This document shows, piece after piece, positions 7,234 through 15,700 of a stretch of DNA of 20,953 nt. The stretch's first letter is position 1; each line of letters starts with the position of its first letter. The notes below the pieces were generated by a model that saw only the letters and a program-made list of their open reading frames with translations, made no database searches and was not told the origin of the DNA. The DNA comes from Gemmataceae bacterium (GTDB lineage Bacteria; Planctomycetota; Planctomycetia; Gemmatales; Gemmataceae): NCBI GenBank assembly GCA_026418875.1, contig JAOAAM010000747.1, positions 1-20,953 on the forward strand. The letters run 5' to 3'. The position numbers and the translations under genes are program-made.

Positions 7234-8076
7234 ATGGACAACCCGCCGCGAATTCCGGGCTACGAGTTGATTCACCTGCTCGGGGGTGGTCCGTTCTCCC
7301 AAGTCTACAGCGCGTTGGAGTACCGAACCGGTGAGACGGTCGCGGTCAAGTTACCCCGACTTGTCGGTCTGATGGCTCCCACGGCGTTGACGTTGCTGCG
7401 GCGGGAGGCAGAGGCCGGTTCTGCCGTCAAGCATCCACACTTGGTTCGTGTCCGCCGCCAGCACACCGATTTCGCCCCGTATTATCTCGTCATGGACCTT
7501 GTCGAGGGCGAGTCGGTCCGGTTGAAACTCCAGCGTCACCGCGTCTTGCATCCCGGCTTGGCCGTCTGGATTGCTCGGCAAATCGCGGAGGCACTCGCCG
7601 CCCTGCATCGTGCCGGATTCGTCCATGGCGACGTCAAACCGGAGAACATCCTTGTCACTGATTCCAAAACCGCCATCCTGATCGACCTCGGGTATGCCCA
7701 TCGCCCCGGGGCCAATGCTTCCTTCATTCGCAGTGGGCTGGTGTTGGGCACGGCCAACTACCTCGCTCCCGAGTTGTGTGCCCGCCAGCTGGATGCCGAT
7801 GGCAAAGCGGACATTTACAGTCTCGGGGTGACGCTGTTTGAAATGCTGACCGGCGTCTTGCCCTATCCTGTCGGCACGCCGCTGCGGACGGTGGATGCTC
7901 ATCTCACCCGCCCCGCCGACGACTTGCGTCAGCATCCCGGCAATTGGCCCCGCGGTCTGCCGGCCCTGCTCCTACGCATGATGGCCCGAAGCCCGTGCAA
8001 CCGTCCCCCGGCCGAGCGGCTTGTCTCCGATTTGGTTGCCCTGGAAATCGACATCCTCAAGCAGCAACCCGCTTGA
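7234..8076 (+). CDS. Small soluble Hanks-type Ser/Thr protein kinase
   Basis: This 280-residue protein is almost only a kinase catalytic domain and should phosphorylate Ser/Thr in a cytoplasmic partner. The glycine-rich loop is GGGPFSQVY (17-25), the ATP-binding Lys is K39 in VAVKLPR, and a candidate helix-C Glu is E58. The catalytic loop is HGDVKPEN (131-138), the metal-binding motif is DLG (151-153) and APE is at 178-180. All key catalytic residues are present. Two positions are atypical: HGD instead of HRD (a non-RD kinase) and DLG instead of DFG. There is no transmembrane segment or sensor domain, unlike most bacterial receptor kinases and the kinase at the right end of this window. It sits between the acyltransferase and the RraA-family gene on the same strand, but the target is unknown. 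Confidence 0.9.
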   Translation: MDNPPRIPGYELIHLLGGGPFSQVYSALEYRTGETVAVKLPRLVGLMAPTALTLLRREAEAGSAVKHPHLVRVRRQHTDFAPYYLVMDLVEGESVRLKLQRHRVLHPGLAVWIARQIAEALAALHRAGFVHGDVKPENILVTDSKTAILIDLGYAHRPGANASFIRSGLVLGTANYLAPELCARQLDADGKADIYSLGVTLFEMLTGVLPYPVGTPLRTVDAHLTRPADDLRQHPGNWPRGLPALLLRMMARSPCNRPPAERLVSDLVALEIDILKQQPA

Positions 8077-8162
8077 CCCGGCAGAACGTCGATGAGCGAC
8101 GCGCCATCCCGGCTTGCCGGTCGACGACGTACAATCTCCCCATGCCGTCCTGAGGTTGTCCC

Positions 8163-8903
8163 ATGGCCGTCACCGTTCACTCTCCCGAGGTGCTCGATCA
8201 ACTTCGCCGCTACGACACCCCCACGGTTTGCAACGTGATCGAGTTATTCGATCGTCGGCCTCGGACGAGCGGCTACATGGATCGGCGCATTCGGGCCTGT
8301 TTCCCGCACCTTCCGCCGATGGTGGGCTACGCCGCGACGGCCACGTTCCGCGCTTCCGAGCCGCCTCGAACCGGGGAAGCCTATGCCGGGCTGGTCGAGC
8401 AAGTGGCCTCGTTTGCCGAGCTGCCGACGCCCATTGTCGTCGTTTTCCAAGACTTGGACGACCCGCCCGTGGCAGCGACTTTTGGCGAAGTGATGTGCTC
8501 GACGTACAAGGCATTCGGGGCGGCCGGGCTAATTACCAGCGGGGCCGGCCGCGACTTGGAGCAGGTGCAAGCCTTGGACTTTCCCTGTTTCTCCGATGGC
8601 ACGATGGCGGCTCACGGCTATTGCCACATCGAGCGGATCAACGTGCCTGTCCGCGTGGGCGGAGTCGTCATCCACCCGGGTGATTTGATCCACGGCGATC
8701 GGAATGGCATCACGACGATTCCGCACGATCTGGTCGAGGCGGTTGCCGAAGCGTGCGGTGAGTTTGTCGCGGCCGAGGCAGTGGTCTTGAAATATGTGAA
8801 GTCCGGCGCGGTCGACGCTGCGGGCTTCGCCGCCGCGTATCACGAAACCCGCCGCCGCCTCGACGACCTCGCGAAGAAATTACGGTCCCGCTCTTTCAGG
8901 TAA
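8163..8903 (+). CDS. RraA / HMG-aldolase family protein
   Basis: This 246-residue protein belongs to the RraA-like superfamily, which includes RNase E inhibitors and class II 4-hydroxy-4-methyl-2-oxoglutarate/oxaloacetate aldolases. Family features are the N-terminal DTPTVCNVIE block (18-27), FGEVMCSTYKAFGAAGLITSG (107-127) leading to GRD with the metal-binding region Asp131, and HPGDLIHGDRNGITTIP (171-187). It is longer than E. coli RraA (161 residues) and closer to the aldolase-type members often annotated as dimethylmenaquinone methyltransferase, a name not supported biochemically. No signal peptide is seen, so it is cytoplasmic. The start is supported by GAGG at 8152-8155, seven bases before the ATG. 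The kinase stop lies 86 bases upstream. Confidence 0.85.
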   Translation: MAVTVHSPEVLDQLRRYDTPTVCNVIELFDRRPRTSGYMDRRIRACFPHLPPMVGYAATATFRASEPPRTGEAYAGLVEQVASFAELPTPIVVVFQDLDDPPVAATFGEVMCSTYKAFGAAGLITSGAGRDLEQVQALDFPCFSDGTMAAHGYCHIERINVPVRVGGVVIHPGDLIHGDRNGITTIPHDLVEAVAEACGEFVAAEAVVLKYVKSGAVDAAGFAAAYHETRRRLDDLAKKLRSRSFR

Positions 8904-9535
8904 ACAAAGCGATTCCGTGATTCTATTAATGAACTTGGCTTGTAAGAATTTCAGAAACCCATTAAATCGTCGGGATGAGCCTATCTTGTATTGTTCCTAT
9001 CATAACTCCGCAAGAAAACATTCCGAGGGAGCATTATCGATTCGTCCCTCATGTAAACGCTTGCGTGGCATAGCTCAACAACTGGCAAGATTCATTCGTT
9101 TAATCGTAAAAGATTGACAAATAAACAGAGCGATGTCGTTCTCAAAGACAGCCACCACTCGACCTGCGTGCTCAATTCATCAAGGCAAAAGAATTAGAAA
9201 TCATGAGAGCTGCGGTACAAAAATATATGACATTTGTCGCCACTTGATCGGTCGATGACCGACAGAAGGGATCGAAAAGAATCTTGATCGTTACGAGCCT
9301 CGGATGCAGACGGAGAGGATTTATAGAAAACCCCTTAGTCACTCGATGATCGAAATATTATCACTCTCACGGATTTTAAGTAGTAGGGACTGATGTTCAA
9401 GAAAGTTCGAATTCACACGGTGATGGTAACGGTGCCTTCACGTGTTTGACATCCGCGAGAAATCGAGTGGCGGCTTGTTGACTCGCTAGCTTGGGAATTC
9501 CTAGGTCGCGAGAGGGGTTGGAGTATTTTTTCCTC
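8904..9535. other. A+T-rich gene-free stretch
   Basis: Base composition drops sharply after the RraA-family stop. For example 8941-9000 and 9181-9240 each contain only 22 G+C in 60, against 39 in 60 at 8641-8700. Frames on both strands are broken by stops, and the longest (8917-9117 plus) has no Shine-Dalgarno or recognisable motif. Small hairpins occur at 9248-9262 (TCGGTC/GACCGA) and 9482-9512. It could be a decayed mobile or foreign segment or a non-coding RNA locus, but I found no transposase relic or terminal repeats. Confidence 0.6.
9482..9531 (+). terminator. Hairpin followed by T-run (possible terminator)
   Basis: CTCGC (9482-9486) pairs with GCGAG (9508-9512), and inside it CTTGGG (9490-9495) pairs with CCTAGG (9500-9505) with two wobbles around an AATT loop. 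A run of six T residues follows at 9526-9531. The 13-base gap between stem and T-run is longer than usual, so a terminator is only possible. If real, it would end a transcript crossing the A+T-rich gap. Confidence 0.25.
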
Positions 9536-9565
9536 TTGGGCGAGGCGCGGCGGATGCGTTATCAT
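9536..9565 (+). promoter_or_regulatory. Candidate sigma70-type promoter of the TGA-containing gene
   Basis: TTGGGC (9536-9541) and TATCAT (9560-9565) are separated by 18 bases, with the -10 box one mismatch from TATAAT. The match is modest and the -35 is weak. Position is sensible: about 70 bases upstream of the ATG at 9634. Confidence 0.3.
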
Positions 9566-9583
9566 GACCGGAGGCATCCGGTC
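9566..9583. promoter_or_regulatory. Perfect 7-bp inverted repeat at the predicted transcription start
   Basis: GACCGGA (9566-9572) and TCCGGTC (9577-9583) are exact reverse complements with a GGCA centre, directly downstream of the candidate -10 box. This position is typical of a repressor operator or a 5' leader hairpin. There is no T-run, so it is not a terminator. Confidence 0.4.
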
Positions 9584-9633
9584 GGAACAAAACGCAGGTC
9601 TCCAAGGTGTGGGAAGTGAAGGATGGGCTCCGC

Positions 9634-10839
9634 ATGATCCGCGTCATCGGTCTTTTCATGCTCGTGTTGGGTGTCGTCGGCGCTGTTTACGGGGACGAAC
9701 CGCGGGCTGTTTCGTCGGATAAGTTTGCGGCAATTCATCGCATGATCAAGCGTCAACCGGGCGAGTGGCCGTGGGCGGAGTTACCGTGGACCATTGATTT
9801 TGCCGATGCACAGCGGAAAGCAATTTCTGCGGGCAAGCCGATCTTCGTGGCCTTGGCGGCGCAAGGGAGCCCTGTGGGTTGTCTCTGAAACGGTTTTTTT
9901 GAGAGCCGTGCGCTCCAACTGACCGACCCGGAAAACCTCGCCGCGATCGAACGAGATTTCGTGCCCTACGCTCACTGTGGCTTCCCTGGGACCAATAAGT
10001 ACATGGTGGTCACCGGGACGGGAAAGGTACTGGCCGAGCATGATCGATACCCCGCCGAGGTCATCCGCGAGGGGCTGCGGGCCTGGGATCAATTGCCCGA
10101 GGCGGAGAGGCGCCCCCGGCGAGTCTCCGGCGTGCCCCGCATCACGGCATTTCCCAAGCCACCTGAACCGCCCCCGGGATCGATCATTCTCCGTGCTTAT
10201 ATTCGTGCCTTGGAGCGACATCCCGATGGAGACCTGACCTGGACCGGGCCGATTGCCGTCGCCGCCGACGATTACAACTTTGCCCCCGAACCGCAACTCG
10301 ACCACGTCTGGATCACCGAAGCGGAATGGAAATCGATGATTCCCGTCGATCCGCAGGTCGGCGATGTCGTGCGTGTCCGGTCTGGCGTGGCGCATCGCAT
10401 CGCGAGGTTCCACCTGATCGACAAAGCTCTCGGATGCGGCGTGTTTCTCTGGGAAAAGGCCCGTGCCGAGATTCGACTCAAGGTCACGGCAGTTAGCGAT
10501 CGCTCGATCCAAATGGATCTGCTCGGAAACGCATGGATCGGCAAAAACGGGGATTATCCCGTCAACCTCCAGGGGCGTCTCACGGTGGACCGAAGCCGTG
10601 GGGAGTTCACTCGTTTCGACATGATTGCCCTCGGCAAGGATGACGGCGACTTCCGCACACCGGAAGAGCGAATGCAGCGGAACAGTTTTTGGTATCGTGT
10701 CGGTCCCCAAAGCAAGGTCGTCATGGCGATCGCGTTTGAGCTGATTCCAGGGACCAAGCCCATCGATCGCGTTCCTCCCTATGCCTTGATGTTTGATAGT
10801 GAGAGGAATTATGGGCAGCCATATTTCGACGCGAGATAA
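9634..10839 (+). CDS. Candidate secreted selenoprotein with in-frame TGA (Sec85)
   Basis: A single frame runs from ATG 9634 to TAA 10837-10839, interrupted only by TGA at 9886-9888. If that TGA is read as selenocysteine the product has 401 residues. Residues 1-20 are a signal peptide (MIRVIGLFMLVLGVVGAVYG), so it is exported. Residues about 55-120 look thioredoxin-like: a helix (DFADAQRKAISAG), strand KPIFVAL, then Cys83-Leu84-TGA85 at the position of a redox motif, followed by NGFFESRAL and a later FVPYAHCGF. The C-terminal 280 residues are unrecognised. AAGGA at 9618-9622 supports the start. Coding character and frame continue unchanged across the TGA, with no frameshift, and hairpin-forming sequence lies directly 3' of it. 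The downstream part has no independent Shine-Dalgarno or signal. The alternative is a fresh nonsense mutation. No Sec machinery lies in the window. Confidence 0.7.
9889..9916 (+). promoter_or_regulatory. Candidate bacterial SECIS element
   Basis: Two mutually exclusive folds start right after the TGA. In one, ACGGTTTT (9890-9897) pairs with AGAGCCGT (9902-9909), including two G-U pairs, around a TTTG loop. In the other, GAGC (9903-9906) pairs with GCTC (9912-9915) around a CGTGC loop that begins 19 bases after the TGA. In bacteria the SelB-binding hairpin must lie in this interval and usually has G or GU in the loop, so the second fold is the better positional match. Neither is diagnostic by eye. 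Confidence 0.4.
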
Positions 10840-10848
10840 TAAAACATC

Positions 10849-11733
10849 TCAAGCTCTCACCCAAATTTGCACGAGAACGATCACCAACAGGCCGATGCTG
10901 ATGATGCCATTGACCTGGAAAAAGGCCTGATTGACTCGGGTGAGATCGTTCGGTCGAACTAACCAATGTTCATAAGCCAGAAGTAATGCGATCCCGAAGA
11001 TGCCGAGCAAGTATACGTTTCCTAACATCGGTGATACGAAATAGAGTGCCAGCAGAGAGAGCAACATCATCAGGTGGCAGACCAGGGCAATTTTCAGACT
11101 GGCCCGGATGCCAAAGCGAGCCGGCACGCTGTGAAGTCGGGCTTTGCGGTCGAAATCGGCATCCTGGGTAGCGTAAAGGATGTCGAATCCGGCCACCCAA
11201 AACAAGACGGCACAACCCAGAAGCAGCGGAGTTTGTAATTCAGTCAATCCGCGGGTGGCGATCCATGAGGCGAGTGGAGCCAACATGAGCGATGCGCCCA
11301 GCCAGAAATGGGCCAAGAAGGTGAATCGCTTCGTGTACGAGTAAGCCAGAATAAAGAGCAAAACGGGAACCGCCAAGCGCAACGGCCAGGGATTGGGCGG
11401 ATCGTTGAGCAGAAAGATCGCCGTCGAGGCAATGAATCCCAGCGAGCAGGCGAGGGTGAATAGGGTGACGGCCCGGACCGTCAACCGGCCTGTGACCAGG
11501 TGACGATTCGCCGTGCGTGGGTTGGCGGCGTCGAGGTGACGGTCGGCCAAGCGATTGAAGCCCATCGCGGCGGAGCGGGCCAAGACCATCCCCAGTAGAA
11601 TCCCGACCAAGTGTGGCCATTGAAAGGGCACGGCTTGCCACGCTAGGACGGCACTTGCCAATGCAAATGGCAGCGCGAAGATCGTGTGGCTGAAACGAAC
11701 CATGCCAAGAAAATCGACCACCGCCCGAAACAT
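10849..11733 (-). CDS. UbiA-family aromatic prenyltransferase (MqnP/UbiA-like)
   Basis: This 294-residue integral membrane enzyme should attach a polyprenyl chain to an aromatic ring in quinone biosynthesis. It has both Asp-rich motifs of the UbiA superfamily: NRLADRHLDA (60-69) and DILYATQDADFD (184-195), which bind Mg-diphosphate. About eight to nine hydrophobic segments are spread over the length. Planctomycetes usually make menaquinone by the futalosine route, so MqnP-type function is a reasonable inference, but 4-hydroxybenzoate polyprenyltransferase activity cannot be excluded. The start at 11733 is chosen because AAAGGAG (minus strand) lies just upstream; the frame is open to 11880 but that extension looks non-coding. 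It converges on the TGA-containing gene with only 9 bases between stop codons and no obvious terminator. Confidence 0.88.
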   Translation of the reverse strand: MFRAVVDFLGMVRFSHTIFALPFALASAVLAWQAVPFQWPHLVGILLGMVLARSAAMGFNRLADRHLDAANPRTANRHLVTGRLTVRAVTLFTLACSLGFIASTAIFLLNDPPNPWPLRLAVPVLLFILAYSYTKRFTFLAHFWLGASLMLAPLASWIATRGLTELQTPLLLGCAVLFWVAGFDILYATQDADFDRKARLHSVPARFGIRASLKIALVCHLMMLLSLLALYFVSPMLGNVYLLGIFGIALLLAYEHWLVRPNDLTRVNQAFFQVNGIISIGLLVIVLVQIWVRA

Positions 11734-11923
11734 GTCGCTCCTTTGACAACTTGGGGGAAAAACTCTTGCCCTGAGTTCAACCGTCGGATCGCTCAAAAAT
11801 GAACGTGCCTTACCGACGCACCTCGTTCTGCGGAATGAGCGGAGTGGATTCAAGGGTTGGCACCCGCCGCCGACTCCCAATGGTCGGTTCGGCGGAATTG
11901 ATGGAACTGACGTGGCAACATGA

Positions 11924-12559
11924 TCACGATTTGGCGTTGGGCGATTTCATTCCCGTCGTGGCTTGCTTCAAGCATGTCGGGCACATGGCGTGGGTCACGC
12001 GCAGTTCCGTGTGCTTTCGCAAATAGTCCTCGACGGAGTGCCAAAAGTCTTGATCATCGCGCACCCTCTTGCACCAGGCACACATCGGTAGCAAGCCCTG
12101 CAACGTGCGGATCTCTGCCAACGCTTGTTGCAACTCGGCGATCAGCTTTTCTCGGGCTTGCTCGATCTGCTTCCGCTCGGTGATGTCGCGGAAGATGCCG
12201 CGGGTGTGGATCGGGAAACCCGGCTCCGCGCACAACGTGGCGCAACCTTCGAGATAGATCGGTTGCCCCGCCTTGGTCTGGTAGATCACTTGCACGTTCC
12301 CGAGTGGTTCACCAGCTATCACCTTTTGAAACGCCTCCCCGCAGTGCGGCCGACACTCAGGCGAAATGACGTCCCAAATCACCAGTTCCGAAACCTCCTC
12401 CGGCGAATAGCCGAGCGTTTCCCGCCAGGCTCGGTTCACATAAAGCAACCGCCCGTCGATCCCCACGCATTGAATCAAATCATAAGCGTTTTCGCAAAAG
12501 TCGATAAACCAGGAGATATTCAAGTTCGCGTTCGACGCCGAGACTGTGGCCACGGACAT
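11924..12559 (-). CDS. PAS-domain sensor protein with C-terminal Cys-pair module
   Basis: This 211-residue soluble protein has a PAS domain (about 15-125; WFIDFCENAYDLIQCVGIDG, LLYVNRAWRETLGYS, then GIFRDITERK, the usual PAC ending). A helical linker (128-155, ITERKQIEQAREKLIAEL) probably forms a coiled coil. The C-terminus LLPMCAWCKRVRDD...HAMCPTCLK has Cys pairs at 160/163 and 193/196 and could bind a metal. This tail recurs at the C-terminus of many bacterial PAS proteins and response regulators. No histidine kinase, GGDEF or other output domain is present, so the signal presumably passes through interaction with a partner. The start at 12559 is preferred since AGAGGGGG lies upstream on the minus strand; the frame is open to 12721. 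The RND pump gene ends 186 bases upstream. Confidence 0.85.
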   Translation of the reverse strand: MSVATVSASNANLNISWFIDFCENAYDLIQCVGIDGRLLYVNRAWRETLGYSPEEVSELVIWDVISPECRPHCGEAFQKVIAGEPLGNVQVIYQTKAGQPIYLEGCATLCAEPGFPIHTRGIFRDITERKQIEQAREKLIAELQQALAEIRTLQGLLPMCAWCKRVRDDQDFWHSVEDYLRKHTELRVTHAMCPTCLKQATTGMKSPNAKS

Positions 12560-12745
12560 TGTGTTCCCCCTCTGTCGTCCACCGGACACCCCAACCTGAC
12601 CGCCAGGCCGACTCTCTCCGTGACTCCAGACCGGATCCTCGCGGAGAATGCCCATGAAGTTCGGCGAATCTCTGCGATCGGCTCGGTGGGCAAGCATCGC
12701 GATGGGGCAAGCCGTACTCAAAGATGGTTTGAAAACGGCTGCGAG

Positions 12746-15700
12746 TCAACCGGCCGAAGTACCGGTCAACACCGCCGGAGACGGTTCCCCGTTGTCTGTC
12801 GCAGTGCCGCCTTCGACCGGCGTCGGTGGCAGCGGGGCGGAGGAGTTGCCCGCCGGGTTCGCTGTTCTCTTGGAAAACCAGCGAACCAGATCATCCCACA
12901 GCGAATAGGCCACTGGCGTCACGAGAAGGGTCAGCAGCAACGAAAGGGTCTGCCCGCCGAGGATCACTTTCGCCATGCCGGCGCGAGAGGCCGCCCCCGG
13001 CCCCTTGCCCAAAGCCATGGGCACCATCGCCGCCACCAGCATCACCGTGGTCATCAGGATCGGCCTCAACCGAGTTCGATTCGCTTGCAGGATGGCCTCA
13101 TCACGCTCCATGCCCTGGGAACGTAACACGTTCGTGTAGTCCACCTGCAAAATCCCGTTCTTCTTGACAATGCCAAACAGCATAAACAACCCGAACATGG
13201 CATAAATGTCCAGGCTGGTTCGCAACATCAATAGCGACAACAGTGAGAACGGGATGGTCAACGGTAAGGCCAACAAGATGGTGATCGGGTGAACAAAGCT
13301 CTCGAACTGAGCGGCCAGGATCATGTACATGAAGATGAAGCTCAGAATGAAGGCGATCAGAAAATTCTGATTCGACTCGGCAAGCAGTTTGGCGCGGCCG
13401 ACGAATTCCCAGCGATAGTCGGCCGGAAAGTCGATCGTGCGGAGGTACTTGCTCAGGTCGTTGACCGCGTCGCCAATCGCTTTCCCCTCGAGATTTGCCG
13501 AGATGACCACCTGTCGCTGTCGTGCAAAGCGATCGATGCTGTTGGCCCCCTCCGCCGCCTGGAAGTGCACGACGTTGTTGAGTCGAACGACGCCGACTTC
13601 TTCCTTCGTCGAGGGGACAGTCATTTCGGCGATCGTCTCGGCATCCACTCGATAACGAGGATCGGCCCGCAGCCAGACGTCGTATTGCTCATCTTGCTCC
13701 TTGTAACGGGTGACGGGTTCGCCGCCGACCAGCACGTTCACCGTCGAGGCGAGCACTTGGATAGAGACGCCCAAGTCGGAGGCACGGTCGCGCAGGGGTT
13801 CGAGCCGCAACTCGGGCTTCCGCAGCGACAGGCTCGTATCCACATCCACGAAGTAGCCTTGTTGACGCATCCAATCGGTGATTTGCTGCGAATACCGCTC
13901 GAGTTTTCCCATGTCCGGACCGCGCAAGTTCAGATCAATCATCACCTGGCGAAAGCCGGTCGCCTGAAAGGCCGAGACGTCTTGCACGGCAGCGCGGAAG
14001 TCGGGGTAGTCGGCGAGGATTTCGCGGGCCGCGGCCATGACATCGAATTGGGAGTAGTCCCGCTCGTGCAGGTCCAACAAACGAACATAGATGGTCCCGG
14101 TTGTGACGTCGCCTTGGCCTTTCGTGCTGCGGCCGGTCGTATCGCCGATCACGGTGAAGGTATGGGTCACTCCGCGGAGTTTTTGCAGTCGGGCCTCGAT
14201 CTCGCGGAAGGCCGCATCGGCACGGGTCAGTGAGTAACCCTCGGGCAGGGTGATCGCTACCTCGAACTCGCTCTGGTCGTCCCGCGGGACGAATTCCATG
14301 CCCACCAGGCTGAAGAGGACAGGCGTGGAGATGAGCGTGAGTACCGCGGCCAGGACGATGGCCCCGCGATGCCGCAGCGACCAACCCAAGATCGCCGCGT
14401 AGCTTCCCTCGATGAGTCGCCACACAAAGCCGGATTTGCTGTTCTTGTGGGAGCTTTCCAGCTTCAAGAAGCGAGCGCACAGCATGGGTGTCATCGTGAA
14501 CGAGACACCCATACTCAGAAGGATGGCAAAACCGACGACCACGCCAAAGCTGTTGAAGAATCGTCCGACCCGGCCGCCCATGAAGGCGACCGGAATGAAA
14601 ATCACTAGCAACGACAACGTGGTCGCGACGACGGCCAAGGCGATCTCTCGGGTCGCCGTCGAGGCTGCCTCCCAGGCCGATCGCCGATACTCCTCCATGT
14701 GCCTGAAGATGTTTTCGTGCACCACCACCGCATCATCGATCACGATGCCGATCGCCAGAATCAGACCCAACATCGTGATGTTGTTCAACGTGTAACCCAT
14801 GTAATCCATCAGGGCGAACGTGGCGATGATGGACGTGGGGATCGCCAGCGTGGCAATGATGGTCGTACGCCAATCGCGGATGAATAGCAGGATCGTCAGG
14901 CTGACGAGGATGGCGGCAAGCACGAGGTGCACTTTGACTTCGTCGATCGAGTTCTTGATGAAACGGGATTGGTCACGAATGATTTCGTAGCGGATGTCAC
15001 CCGGCAACAACGGGGTTAGCTGCTCGAGGCGATTTCGGACTCGATCGACGACCTGGACGGTGTTGGTGCCCGACTGCTTCTGGACGATGAGGCTCACGGC
15101 ATTGTCGCCGGCTTGGTTCGCGGTATCGTCACCGGATTTCACCCAGAGACGGCTGAGACCGCGCGGCTCCTCATACGAATCTTCGACCCAGCCGATGTCT
15201 TCGATGCGGATGGGCTGTCCATTGCGATTGGCCACGATCAGACGGGCGAAATCCGCGGGATTCTCAATGCGCCCCATCACCCGCACCACTTCCTCGCGTG
15301 GACCGCGGGTCACGCGGCCGCCAGGCTGCTCCTGATTCTCGCGGATCAGCGCCCGACGGACGTCTTCGATCGATAGTTTGTCGTACTTCAGCAGCTTGTT
15401 TGGTTCGACATAAACATTGATCGCGCGTTGGCGGCCTCCGACCATCACCACGGCCCCGACTCCGGGAAGCGTCTCCAGGTCCTCCTTAATCAATTTCTTG
15501 GCAATCTCGGTGACTTCCCGAAGGTCTCGCTTGCCCGAGATGGCGATCGTCATGATCGGCGACGCATCCAAGTCGAACCGGTCGATGATCGGCGGGTCGG
15601 TGCCAATCGGCAATTGACTCAAGATCGTGCGAACTTTACTCTCCACCTCCTGCGCCGCGACGGCACCATCCTTCTCCAAAACGAACTGAATCACCACCTG

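Noticed and set aside
8917..9117. 66-codon frame in the A+T-rich gap
   Set aside because: No Shine-Dalgarno and no family resemblance; a frame of this length can occur by chance. The opposite strand, read in search of a transposase relic, is also broken by stops.
9886..9900. Frameshift at the seven-T homopolymer as the cause of the broken frame
   Set aside because: The frame is the same on both sides of the TGA and the T-run, so an insertion or deletion would create a problem rather than fix one. Only a substitution or a recoded stop fits.
9961..10839. Reading the downstream part of the TGA-containing gene as an independent gene from GTG 9961
   Set aside because: It has no Shine-Dalgarno and no signal peptide, and its frame and coding character continue upstream without a break to the TGA. 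One interrupted gene explains the data better.
12560..12745. Promoter for the PAS gene (TTGACT overlapping the RND stop)
   Set aside because: The -35 match is good, but the sequence 17 bases further (CATCTT) is a poor -10, so I did not list it as a feature.
12125..14233. Plus-strand frames across the RND pump and PAS genes (12125-13126, 13289-14233)
   Set aside because: They are antisense to strongly supported genes with conserved catalytic residues, and their translations are His/Arg-rich without family features.
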